From the NCBI GenBank assembly GCA_964511185.1, contig CAZEDU010000041.1, forward strand, positions 1-37,456: DNA of 37,456 nt. Direction: 5' to 3'. A program made the translations under genes and the position numbers. The stretch's first letter is position 1. Every line of letters begins with the position of its first letter. This document shows positions 1-6,779 of this stretch, piece by piece. This DNA is from CAZEDU01 sp964511185 (lineage in GTDB: Bacteria; Myxococcota; Myxococcia; Myxococcales; Myxococcaceae). Under the pieces are notes generated by a model that ran no database searches, had not been told where the DNA came from, and saw nothing but the letters and a program-made list of their open reading frames with translations.

Positions 1-69
1 GGCGATGAGCCGCGGCGCTTCGATTCGCCAGACGGCTTCGATGGCGCGCAGAGAGGGGGAGGCGGACAT
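1..69 (-). CDS. ECF sigma factor, SigJ/DUF6596-like (N-terminal fragment, cut by window edge)
   Basis: Only the first 23 residues lie in the window, from an ATG at 69-67 running off the left edge. The visible start, with AIEAVWRIE followed by APRLIA, matches the N-terminus of the ECF sigma family that carries a DUF6596 C-terminal extension. Those proteins begin with an AIEAVWRIE-like helix and an arginine-led region 2. This family is very often encoded next to a YCII-domain gene, and a YCII gene ends 72 bases upstream here, which supports the call. The fragment is too short to show regions 2 or 4, so the call rests on the N-terminal motif plus context. Confidence 0.6.
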   Translation of the reverse strand, partial: MSASPSLRAIEAVWRIEAPRLIA

Positions 70-105
70 GGGCCGCCTGCCTCTTTAACGGACCTTGAAA
101 CGGAT

Positions 106-134
106 GGGGACAGTCCCCGTTGGGGACGGCCCCC
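106..134. repeat. REP-like GGGGAC palindromic repeat
   Basis: Two near-palindromes, GGGGACAGTCCCC (106-118) and GGGGACGGCCCCC (122-134), are separated by three bases. Together they form an inverted repeat with 13-base arms, 11 of 13 pairing, and a GTT loop. It lies between the YCII stop and the start of the partial sigma gene. Short intergenic GGGGACAGTCCCC-type elements are known as REP sequences moved by RAYT (REP-associated tyrosine) transposases; assignment here is by resemblance only. No RAYT gene is in the window. It could also attenuate transcription into the downstream sigma gene. Confidence 0.55.
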
Positions 135-141
135 GATTGGA

Positions 142-564
142 TCAATTGCGGCGCGACTCGATCGTCTTGCGCAGCTCTTCTTCCTTCCGCATCAGCTCGC
201 CGGTGGGGTCCGACGGCGCGAACTCCTCCGACTCGAAGACCTGGCGCAGCTCGACCTCGCCTTCCTGGAACGGCGCGCGCTTGAGCCACTCGATGGCCTC
301 TTCCTTCGACTTCACCTGCCAGAGCCAGAAGCCGGCGATGAGCTCCTTGCTCTCGGTGAACGGGCCGTCGATGACGGTGCGCTTGTTGCCGTCGAACCGC
401 ACCCGCGCGCCCTTCTTGCTGGCGTGCAGCCCCTCGCCCGCCAACATCACGCCGGCCTTCACCAGCTCCTCGTTGTACTTGCCCATCTCCGCCAAGCTCT
501 TCTCGTCCGGCAGCTGGCCCGCCTCGGACTCCGGGCTCGCCTTCACAATCACCATGAACCGCAT
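142..564 (-). CDS. YCII-domain (DGPF) protein
   Basis: A 140-residue YCII/DGPF-family protein. The hallmark segment IDGPFTESKELIAGF is followed by a W-L-W strand and an EEAIEWLKRAP helix. The N-terminus MRFMVIVKASPESEAG is the usual first beta strand. The family has a ferredoxin-like dimeric fold; its catalytic role is largely unknown, and members are commonly co-encoded with ECF sigma factors, as here. I chose the ATG at 564 over the one at 576 because GGAG lies six bases before it, whereas the upstream ATG lacks a clear ribosome binding site. An ECF sigma gene lies 83 bases upstream and a second sigma gene begins downstream, so the three may be co-transcribed. Confidence 0.85.
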   Translation of the reverse strand: MRFMVIVKASPESEAGQLPDEKSLAEMGKYNEELVKAGVMLAGEGLHASKKGARVRFDGNKRTVIDGPFTESKELIAGFWLWQVKSKEEAIEWLKRAPFQEGEVELRQVFESEEFAPSDPTGELMRKEEELRKTIESRRN

Positions 565-647
565 GTCGTTCTCCATTCGTTGGGGAGGCCTTGGGCCTCG
601 CGTCTACCAGAGCGACGAATCGCCTAGGAGCGGATCGACATCCGCCC

Positions 648-1274
648 TCATCTTTTTCGAACGTTCTGAAAAGCGGCCATGTTTCCAGGGCTTGGGCTCG
701 CTCCAAGCACCGCTTGAAGCGCCGCGGTGAACTCTCGGCGCGCGTGGTTCAACCGGGAGCGAACGGTGTTGTAGGGGACCCCGAGCAGGTTGGCGATCTC
801 CTCGGGCCCCAGGCCTTGCAGCTCCGCGTAGACGAACACCAGCCGCTTCTTGGGCGCCAGCCGATCGAGCGCGCGCAGCACGCAGCGCTGCGCCTCGCGG
901 CGTTCCGCTCCACGCTCCGGGTCGACGCCGGCGCCGGAGGTTTCTCGCTCCGGCGGCGTGGCGGTCGGGTCTTCCGGATGTCGCCGCCGCCAACGCCGGC
1001 GCATCAGGGCGACGTTCGCGCAGACGCGGTAGAGGAACGTTCGAAACTGCGCCTCGCCGCGGAAGCCGCGGATCGCGACGAGCAGCTGCAGGTACGCCTC
1101 CTGAATCAAGTCCTCGAGGTCTTGCCCGCCCGCAAGCTGATGGAGCAGCCGCGACACGTCGCTGCGGGTGTGCCGGTAGAGCGCCTCGAAGGCCCTCGCG
1201 TCTCCTTGCTGTGCGGCCGCGACCAGCGCCTGCAGCCCGGGCTCGCTGACCGTCTTCCGCGCTGTGCGGACCAC
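648..1274 (-). CDS. ECF-type RNA polymerase sigma factor
   Basis: A 208-residue sigma-70 family protein of the extracytoplasmic-function type. Region 2 spans roughly residues 25-95, including DLEDLIQEAYLQLL and FRTFLYRVCANVAL, which correspond to core-binding and -10-recognition helices. Region 4 spans roughly 140-195, with PEEIANLLGVPYNTVRSRL as its helix-turn-helix. Region 3 is absent, as expected for ECF factors. The start is a GTG at 1274 preceded by AGAGG nine bases upstream. No anti-sigma gene is adjacent: downstream is the YCII protein, and upstream the divergent Cys-rich lipoprotein. Its signal is therefore not evident. The C-terminal 15 residues are basic and extend beyond region 4. 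Confidence 0.9.
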   Translation of the reverse strand: MVRTARKTVSEPGLQALVAAAQQGDARAFEALYRHTRSDVSRLLHQLAGGQDLEDLIQEAYLQLLVAIRGFRGEAQFRTFLYRVCANVALMRRRWRRRHPEDPTATPPERETSGAGVDPERGAERREAQRCVLRALDRLAPKKRLVFVYAELQGLGPEEIANLLGVPYNTVRSRLNHARREFTAALQAVLGASPSPGNMAAFQNVRKR

Positions 1275-1330
1275 GTGGAGAAACCTCTGCGCAAACCCGG
1301 CCGGCCCATTGGTTGCCGCGGTCGCGAGAA

Positions 1331-1357
1331 GCGATCACGCGACGTTTTTTTGATCGC
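1331..1357. promoter_or_regulatory. Inverted repeat in divergent sigma/lipoprotein promoter region
   Basis: Perfect 7-base arms GCGATCA (1331-1337) and TGATCGC (1351-1357) flank 13 bases that end in a T run. The element lies in the 157-base interval between the divergently transcribed ECF sigma gene and the Cys-rich lipoprotein gene. It could be an operator or a small hairpin; no -35/-10 pair was convincing. Confidence 0.3.
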
Positions 1358-1431
1358 CGAAGCCCAGCGCCGGCACCGAAAGAGCCTCGCGGAAGGCCGG
1401 GCCTGCCGATTCACTTCGAAAGCTCTCTCAC

Positions 1432-2253
1432 ATGCACAAACTGAGAACCTGGACCTGGGCGGTGTTGCTCTGCGGCGCCGGTCTTCTGTCCGGCTGTTAC
1501 GTCGAGACCGGCGACACCTACGAGCGCGCACGCCGGACCTGCGACGGCTGCGCGGGCGACGCGTGCACCACCACCGCCGAATGCGACGACAGCTGCCGCT
1601 GCGACAAGGGCACCTGCTCCACCAACTTCAGCTGCCAGGGCGCGTCCGACTGCGCGCCCGGCGCGAGCTGCGTGCACGGCCGCTGTCACCCCACCTGCGC
1701 GAAGAACGCCGACTGCCACTCCGGGGAGTACTGCCTCGCCGGCATGTGCCGCGCCGTTCCTCCCGCGTGCCGCACCTGCAGCACGAGCTCGCAGTGCGGC
1801 CCAGACCTGTGCATCAACGGGTACTGCACCCGCCCGTGCAAAGACAACGCGCAGTGCAGCGGCGGCACCGTCTGCACCCAGGGCTACTGCACGTACGAGC
1901 CGAAGCCCTCCGGCAAGACGCCCGATGCGGGGCAGGTGCAAGACGCCGGCACGCCGACCGGCCCGTGCGCCCACAACTCCGACTGCGGCGGCAGCGCGTA
2001 CTGCATCAACAACCAGTGCCGAGCGACCTGCGCCGACGCGAAGGACTGCCGCGCCGACGAAGTCTGCCAGGCGGGGTTGTGCGGTCCGAAGCCGCCGGGG
2101 CTCTGCGCCGGCGCAGAGGACTGCGCGAGCGGCCACGACTGCGTCGACGCGACGTGCCGGGCGCGGTGCAGCACCGACGCGCTGTGCCCGCCGAGCACCC
2201 ACTGCCGCTACGGCTATTGCTTGCCAGCGCCCGACGCGGGCACCTGCCTCTAG
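1432..2253 (+). CDS. Cys-rich repeat lipoprotein
   Basis: A 273-residue secreted lipoprotein. The N-terminus has a basic start, a hydrophobic stretch and a lipobox LLSGC, so lipidation at about Cys22 is expected. The rest is built of roughly eight Cys-rich units spaced like C-x5-C-x5-C-x4-C (for example CAKNADCHSGEYCLAGMC), reminiscent of dickkopf/EGF-like disulfide modules that are expanded in myxobacteria. A linker near residues 155-180 is rich in P, D and G and has few cysteines. It is presumably disulfide-rich and surface-exposed or periplasmic; no ligand can be inferred. No strong ribosome binding site precedes the ATG. A strong hairpin follows 20 bases after the stop. Confidence 0.85.
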   Translation: MHKLRTWTWAVLLCGAGLLSGCYVETGDTYERARRTCDGCAGDACTTTAECDDSCRCDKGTCSTNFSCQGASDCAPGASCVHGRCHPTCAKNADCHSGEYCLAGMCRAVPPACRTCSTSSQCGPDLCINGYCTRPCKDNAQCSGGTVCTQGYCTYEPKPSGKTPDAGQVQDAGTPTGPCAHNSDCGGSAYCINNQCRATCADAKDCRADEVCQAGLCGPKPPGLCAGAEDCASGHDCVDATCRARCSTDALCPPSTHCRYGYCLPAPDAGTCL

Positions 2254-2273
2254 CGCGCCGGAGGTGACTTCGA

Positions 2274-2304
2274 GGCACCCGACGTCGCCGACGCGTCGGG
2301 TGCC
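2274..2304. terminator. Strong GC hairpin after lipoprotein gene
   Basis: Arms GGCACCCGACG (2274-2284) and CGTCGGGTGCC (2294-2304) pair perfectly over 11 bases around a 9-base loop, and pairing extends outward with one bulged base. It begins 20 bases after the lipoprotein stop. There is no T tract, so it may be a non-canonical terminator or an mRNA-stabilising stem. On the minus strand it falls right after the dehydrogenase remnant and could be that gene's old terminator. Confidence 0.45.
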
Positions 2305-2484
2305 CTCGAGGCCTTCGTGCGAGTGCTCGGGGTCGAGCTCTCCCCCGGGAGCCTTCTTCACGTCGCGCTCGGCCATCAGGCCCACCGGCCCCTTCGCGGC
2401 GGTGATGCCGTCGTCGACCTGCCGCAGCGCGCCGGTCACGTAGCTCGCCTCGTCGGAGGCGAGGGATGCGTAGACGTTCGCGAC
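2302..2484 (-). pseudogene. C-terminal remnant of a short-chain dehydrogenase (SDR)
   Basis: Minus-strand translation gives about 60 residues with the classic end of an SDR: LASDEASYVTGALRQVD, then DGITAAKGPVG, and an extension reading GELDPEHSHEGLEG. In intact SDRs the first segment reads LASDEASxVTGxxxxVDGG, closing the Rossmann fold. Here the usual GG after VD reads DG. No Rossmann N-terminus (TGxxxGIG), catalytic YxxxK or suitable start lies upstream; the frame runs into unrelated sequence before the REP-like repeat at 2619-2660. This looks like a decayed or truncated gene rather than a functional one. The frame stays open downstream only because it passes opposite the lipoprotein gene. 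Confidence 0.6.
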
Positions 2485-2618
2485 AGGACGATCGCGTTGA
2501 GCCTGCCGAGCCGCACGGCTTTGGGCCTGGAGGGAAAGGGGTCTGGATGGGCGAAGCTTGGGGCGAGAGCCGACGAGCGTTGCCGCGTTCGAGCCGGGGG
2601 TTCGTCGCGTTTCAGGAG

Positions 2619-2660
2619 TGGGGTAACTCATCCCCCTCCCCGGGGGGACAGGTTACCCCA
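2619..2660. repeat. REP-like inverted repeat (TGGGGTAAC...GTTACCCCA)
   Basis: Nine-base perfect outer arms TGGGGTAAC (2619-2627) and GTTACCCCA (2652-2660). After three mismatches they continue into a C-rich block (2631-2636) facing a G-rich block (2642-2647), giving about 18-base arms. The right half contains GGGGACAGGTTACCCC, similar in style to the GGGGAC repeat at 106-134. It is likely a member of a dispersed palindromic repeat family. It lies at the broken N-terminal side of the SDR remnant. Confidence 0.6.
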
Positions 2661-2789
2661 CAGACCGGGAACGGCACGGCGCGCCGTGAAGCGGTCGTGT
2701 CTTGGTGACAGCACGGGCCATCGAAGCGCAGGCGAAGCATTCACCCAGTCCAATGTCCCCCTTCAGAGCTGCTTCCGGTGCTTCCGTCT

Positions 2790-4223
2790 CTAGCTCTCGG
2801 GCACCGCGGACGAAGGGGCGACGACGGTGACGCTGCCCTCCACCGGCGCGCCGTTGACGATGAGCGCCTGATGATCCGGCGTGCTGAGCTGCACCATCAG
2901 CGTGTGCTGTCCGGGCGGCAGCGGCTTCAGCTCGTGCCGGTTCGAGAAGATCATCCCCTTGAGCTTGCCGTTGACGAACAGGTGCGCGTGGCCCTCGAGC
3001 GTTCCATCGGCCGGTGCCGCCGCGCTCTTGCCCTTCGACGAGATGCGGAAGCGCTCCAGCTCGAGGTCGAGCACCCAGCCTCCGTTCTCGGCGGGCGTGG
3101 CGCGCAGCGAGACGACCGGCGCCTGCTCCGGAGGCAACGTGAGCGAAGGCGCGTCCTGCTCCGCCATCGCGCCGTGCGAGGCGACCGGGGTCACCTGGCG
3201 GGGGCTGGCCAGCTGCAGATACCCGACCAGCAGCACCGCCAGCAGCAGCGCGAAGTTCACCCCGACGAACGCGACGCGCAGCGGAAGAGAGCGGTGGAAA
3301 CGGAACGGCGGAACGAGCTTCCCGCTGGTGCCCTCGAGCATGAAGACGATGAGCACGCCGTGGAGGACGAGGTGCCCGACGACCTCTTCCTTCCCGAACA
3401 CCATGGTGGTCAGGAAGAAGACCAAGGTGATGACGACCGACAGCGGCCGCCCCATCACGCCGATCAACAGCAGGAAGCCGAGCGAGAACTCGATGAACGC
3501 CGCGGCGGTGAGGAAGAACTGCGGCGGCAGGTTGAGCCCGAGCACCGGGTTCTGCTCGAGCAGCACCAGGCCCCACGTCGGGTAGACGAGCTTCTCGAGC
3601 GCGAGCCACGCGAGCGACAGGCCGGTGGTTCCGAACAGCACCGGCTTCACCCACGCGCGCAGCCGCTCGTTCTGCTGCTCCCGGAAGAGCAGGTAGAAGC
3701 CCACGCCGAGGAACGCGGCGTAGTCGAGCATGTGGAAGATGCCGAAGAGGTAAATGCCGACGCCGTACAGCGCGAAGACGAGCGCGCCGGCGACCGGCGT
3801 GGTGCGCCGGTCGATGAGGCACAGGATGGCGATGAACTGCGCCCACGAGACCAGCGCGAGCTCGTGGTGGAGATCCGGCGCGAGCAGCACGTTGGCCTGC
3901 CAGCTCAAGAGCAGCGCCATGCCGGTGGCGATGCGCATCACGCGTCCCGCGTGCTCTTCGCGCTCCTGAAAGAACGCGCGCAGCTTCAAGTAGGGCCCGA
4001 ACTTCTGAATCGGGTCGTCGGCGAGCGCCAGCGCGACCACCACCACCAGGCTCAGCGCGGCGAGCGCGTAGAACGTGGGCGTGAGGATTTGGGTCAAAGA
4101 GAGCGGTATGTCCTGCAGGTCCGCGCTCTGGCTGAACCACTTCACGTGGGCCAGCGCCGGGGCGGCGGCGAGGACGAGCAGGCCGAACAGCGTGGACCGA
4201 GAGAACGAACGCGAGAAGATCAT
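2790..4223 (-). CDS. Multipass membrane protein, HVKWF/DoxX-like, with C-terminal extracytoplasmic domain
   Basis: A 477-residue protein. An N-terminal signal-like segment ending ALA precedes the sequence HVKWFSQ; this HVKWF start recurs in a family of uncharacterised DoxX-like bacterial membrane proteins. About eight to nine hydrophobic segments follow, from roughly residue 45 to 350. Polar motifs within them include FHMLDYAAF and GKEEVVGHLVLHG, and their His and Glu residues could bind metal or quinone. The last 120 residues are soluble and contain GHAHLFVNGKLKG and LPPGQHTLMVQL, an Ig-like pattern seen in extracytoplasmic metal- or redox-linked proteins. Function is not known to me. The M20 peptidase gene ends 114 bases upstream with a hairpin between, so co-transcription is uncertain. 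Confidence 0.75.
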   Translation of the reverse strand: MIFSRSFSRSTLFGLLVLAAAPALAHVKWFSQSADLQDIPLSLTQILTPTFYALAALSLVVVVALALADDPIQKFGPYLKLRAFFQEREEHAGRVMRIATGMALLLSWQANVLLAPDLHHELALVSWAQFIAILCLIDRRTTPVAGALVFALYGVGIYLFGIFHMLDYAAFLGVGFYLLFREQQNERLRAWVKPVLFGTTGLSLAWLALEKLVYPTWGLVLLEQNPVLGLNLPPQFFLTAAAFIEFSLGFLLLIGVMGRPLSVVITLVFFLTTMVFGKEEVVGHLVLHGVLIVFMLEGTSGKLVPPFRFHRSLPLRVAFVGVNFALLLAVLLVGYLQLASPRQVTPVASHGAMAEQDAPSLTLPPEQAPVVSLRATPAENGGWVLDLELERFRISSKGKSAAAPADGTLEGHAHLFVNGKLKGMIFSNRHELKPLPPGQHTLMVQLSTPDHQALIVNGAPVEGSVTVVAPSSAVPES

Positions 4224-4278
4224 GTGAGCCCGAAAAGCATCGGCTGTGCCGCCGCGAAGCCCTTGAAATGCTTTGGTG

Positions 4279-4317
4279 CTGCGAGCGACACACGCAGCGG
4301 TTTCACGCCGCTCGCAG
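4279..4317. promoter_or_regulatory. Inverted repeat between dipeptidase and membrane-protein genes
   Basis: Perfect 9-base arms CTGCGAGCG (4279-4287) and CGCTCGCAG (4309-4317) lie in the 114-base gap between two minus-strand genes. No T tract follows in the direction of transcription, so it is not a textbook terminator. It may be a processing or regulatory stem. Confidence 0.35.
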
Positions 4318-4337
4318 ATTCTGCACCGCGCGCGGAC

Positions 4338-5744
4338 CTACTTCGCCAGCGTCGTGGCGAGCTCTTCGTACAGGTAAATCGCGCTCTTCACGGCCTTGTC
4401 CCAGTCGCCCAGGTGCAGGCTTTCGTTCTCGGAGTGGGCGTTGGTGTACGGGTCCTCGACGCCGATGAGGAGCGCGGGGACGCCGCCCAGCTCCTTCGAG
4501 AACGGCTCGACGAAGGGAATCGAGCCGCCGCAGCCGATGGCGACCGCTTCGGTGCCGTAGCCTTTCTGGAGCGCGCGGAACGCCGCCTGGAACGCCGGGT
4601 GGCGCGAGTCGGTGTACCACCAGCTCGCGGCCTGATCTTCCTTGATCACACACTGCAGGCCCCACGGGGTCGCCTTCCGGAGCGCCTCGACCAGGCGGCG
4701 GCGCACGTCGAGCGGCTCCAGGTCCGGGACGATGCGGATGCCCACGCGCGCCCACGCCGACTCGCAGATGATGTTGCGCGCGTCCTTGCGCGAGCTCGCC
4801 TGAATCGCGTTCACCGCGATCGACGGCTGGCGCCAGTTCTGCTCCCACGGGTGGCGGCCGCCACCCAGCATCTGCACCCCTTCGAGCAAGCCGACCTGCT
4901 TGCGGAAGTGCGCGTCGTCGCCCGGCAGCGCCTGGATGCTCTTCTTCTCTTCGTCGGTGAGCGGGCGGACCTTCTCCTGGATGCCGGGGATGGCGATGGA
5001 GCCGTCGGGGTGCGTGAGCGCCGCGAGCATGCGGCACAGCCCCATCACCGGATCCGGCACCGGGCCGCCCCACATTCCCGAGTGGACCGACTGCTTGAAG
5101 GCGCGCACCTCGACGTCGACGGTGACCAGCCCGCGCAGCGCGGTGGTGATGGACGGCAGGCCGGTCTCGAAGTTTCCGGTGTCGGTGAGCACGATGGCGT
5201 CGGCCTTCACCAGCGCCGCGTGCTTGTTCAGGAACGCGGACAGGTGCTCCGAGCCGATCTCCTCTTCGCCCTCGATGACGACCTTCACGTTGAGCGGCAA
5301 GGCGCCCGTGCCTTGGAGCCACGCGTCGACGGCGGAGGTGTGAACGACCACGCCGGCCTTGTCGTCCGCCGCGCCGCGGCCGAAGAGGCGACCGTCGCGC
5401 TCCACCGGCTCGAACGGCGGGCTCTTCCACGCCTCGGCGTCGCCCGCGGGCTGAACGTCGTGGTGCGCGTAGAGGAGCAAGGTCGGCTTGCCCGGCGCCT
5501 TCATCACCTCGCCGTAGACGTACGGGTGCGCGCCTTCCACCTCGAGCAGCTGCACGTTGTCGAAGCCGCGCTTCTGGAGCAGCGCGGCCGTGGCCTCGGC
5601 GCTCTTGCGCACCAGCGCCGGGTCGAAGCCGGGGAACGAGACGCTCGGGATGCGAACCAGCGCCTTCAAGTCTTCGAGATAGGCGCTCTTCTGGGCCGCG
5701 TAGTGTCCGAGGGCTTTCTCAGTGCGCATGGGCCTTGGCTGCAT
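4338..5744 (-). CDS. M20 family metallo-dipeptidase
   Basis: A 468-residue zinc peptidase of the M20 (CNDP/PepV-like) family, which hydrolyses dipeptides and similar short substrates in the cytosol. Visible motifs are YAHHDVQPAG with the first metal His and catalytic Asp (H94, D96), GRGAADDKAG with the bridging Asp (about D127), and IEGEEEIGS with catalytic and metal glutamates (about E161, E162). FKQSVHSGMWGG is the substrate-side His of the lid domain, and NAHSENE near the C-terminus supplies the last metal His. The length is normal and the motif set complete. The start may be ATG 5744 or the internal ATG 5729, which has AAGG only four bases ahead. The rRNA methyltransferase gene ends 36 bases upstream, suggesting one transcript. 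Confidence 0.92.
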   Translation of the reverse strand: MQPRPMRTEKALGHYAAQKSAYLEDLKALVRIPSVSFPGFDPALVRKSAEATAALLQKRGFDNVQLLEVEGAHPYVYGEVMKAPGKPTLLLYAHHDVQPAGDAEAWKSPPFEPVERDGRLFGRGAADDKAGVVVHTSAVDAWLQGTGALPLNVKVVIEGEEEIGSEHLSAFLNKHAALVKADAIVLTDTGNFETGLPSITTALRGLVTVDVEVRAFKQSVHSGMWGGPVPDPVMGLCRMLAALTHPDGSIAIPGIQEKVRPLTDEEKKSIQALPGDDAHFRKQVGLLEGVQMLGGGRHPWEQNWRQPSIAVNAIQASSRKDARNIICESAWARVGIRIVPDLEPLDVRRRLVEALRKATPWGLQCVIKEDQAASWWYTDSRHPAFQAAFRALQKGYGTEAVAIGCGGSIPFVEPFSKELGGVPALLIGVEDPYTNAHSENESLHLGDWDKAVKSAIYLYEELATTLAK

Positions 5745-5780
5745 AGCGCGCCCATGCCCACGCGCTCAAGGCGATGCGCC

Positions 5781-6665
5781 TCACCGTCCGACGAGCAGGG
5801 TGCAGGCGATGCCTCCATTTTGGAGCGCGAACACCCGCTCGAACGGCAGGCCCAGCGCGTCGACGTCGCTGCCTTTCGCGACCAGGAAGGCGAAGCGCCA
5901 ACCCACCAGCGCCCCGCGCATCGTCGCGCCGACGTCGCGGTAGAGAGCGGAGAGCGCGGCGCGGTCTCCCACGCGCTTGCCGTACGGAAAGTTCGCCACC
6001 ACCAGGCCTTTCGGGCCCGCGGGCGCTGACAGGCGCGTCGCGTCGAGCCGCTCGATGGAGATCGATTCGAGCACGCCCGCGCGCCGGGCGTTCCTTCGCG
6101 CCGTGCCCAGCGCGCCCGCGTTCAAGTCGCTCGCGCGGATCGGCGCCGGGGCGCTGCGCACGCGCGCCTCCGCCTCGGCGCGCTCCTTCGCCCAGGCCTG
6201 CGCGTCATGGGACGTGAAGCGCTCGAAGGCGAAGCGCCTCCGCAGCCCGGGCGCGAGGTTCCGCGCGACGAGCGCCGCTTCGATGGCGAGCGTGCCCGAG
6301 CCGCACATGATGTCCCACAGCGGCTCGTCGCCCTGGAAGCCGGCGAGCTGGAGCATCCCCGCCGCGAGCGTCTCGCGCATCGGCGCGCGGGAGATCTCCT
6401 GTCGGTACCCGCGCCGGAAGAGCAGCTCGCCGCTCGTGTCGACCGACCGCTCGGCGCGCTCCCCGGTGTGCTCTGCGGCGCGCAGCCAGACGCGGTTCGC
6501 GGTGCGCAGCCACAGGTTCGCGCGCCGGTGGCATCCCGGCGGCCCCGCCAGCCGCGCGCCCCCCTTCTCGGCCTTCGCCTCGAACCCCAGCCTCCTGGCC
6601 TCGTCGGCCAGCGCCTCTTCCAGGCCAAAGGTGGTGGTCGCGAACAGCTGCTCCAAAGGCGACAT
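5781..6665 (-). CDS. RlmL/Trm11-like RNA guanine-N2 methyltransferase lacking most of THUMP
   Basis: A 294-residue class I SAM-dependent methyltransferase of the RlmL/YcbY (UPF0020) group, which modifies guanosine N2 in 23S rRNA. After the start LFATTTFGLEEALADE and the segment RANLWLRTANRVWLRAAEH it passes directly to SVDTSGELLFRRGYRQ and the SAM motif DIMCGSGTLAIEAA. In family members 70-80 residues of THUMP domain normally sit between these segments, so the RNA-binding module is largely missing here (junction about residues 66-74). Motif IV reads NFPYG instead of NPPYG. The ATG at 6665 is chosen because AGGA lies seven bases upstream; a TTG at 6671 is less likely. It is divergent from the flavoprotein gene and followed by the M20 peptidase. 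Confidence 0.85.
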   Translation of the reverse strand: MSPLEQLFATTTFGLEEALADEARRLGFEAKAEKGGARLAGPPGCHRRANLWLRTANRVWLRAAEHTGERAERSVDTSGELLFRRGYRQEISRAPMRETLAAGMLQLAGFQGDEPLWDIMCGSGTLAIEAALVARNLAPGLRRRFAFERFTSHDAQAWAKERAEAEARVRSAPAPIRASDLNAGALGTARRNARRAGVLESISIERLDATRLSAPAGPKGLVVANFPYGKRVGDRAALSALYRDVGATMRGALVGWRFAFLVAKGSDVDALGLPFERVFALQNGGIACTLLVGR

Positions 6666-6779
6666 GGGCAATTCCTAACTTGGCACGTCGGCGGTCCAAC
6701 CGGGCGTCTCGAACCCAACAATCGACCTGCCCAGGCTCTCCCTCGGCGTTACCTTCCGCGCTGCGAGGAGGACGGTGAC

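Larger units (their letters stand above)
2254..2789. other. Gene-poor stretch with decayed gene and repeat
   Basis: This 536-base interval between the Cys-rich lipoprotein and the membrane protein has no intact gene. It holds a GC-rich hairpin just after the lipoprotein stop, a minus-strand remnant of a short-chain dehydrogenase C-terminus, and a REP-like inverted repeat. I see nothing recognisable in 2661-2789 or in 2485-2618. Confidence 0.7.

Noticed and set aside
1411..2631. Minus-strand open frame across the Cys-rich lipoprotein and the SDR remnant
   Set aside because: Only the 60-residue SDR-like part resembles a protein; the rest is opposite the lipoprotein gene and low-complexity Ala/Arg/Val.
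2778..6029. Very long plus-strand open frame (over 1000 codons) opposite three minus-strand genes
   Set aside because: Its translation is Arg/Glu/Asp-rich low complexity, antisense to clearly recognisable genes (membrane protein, M20 peptidase, methyltransferase); typical of high-GC third-position bias.
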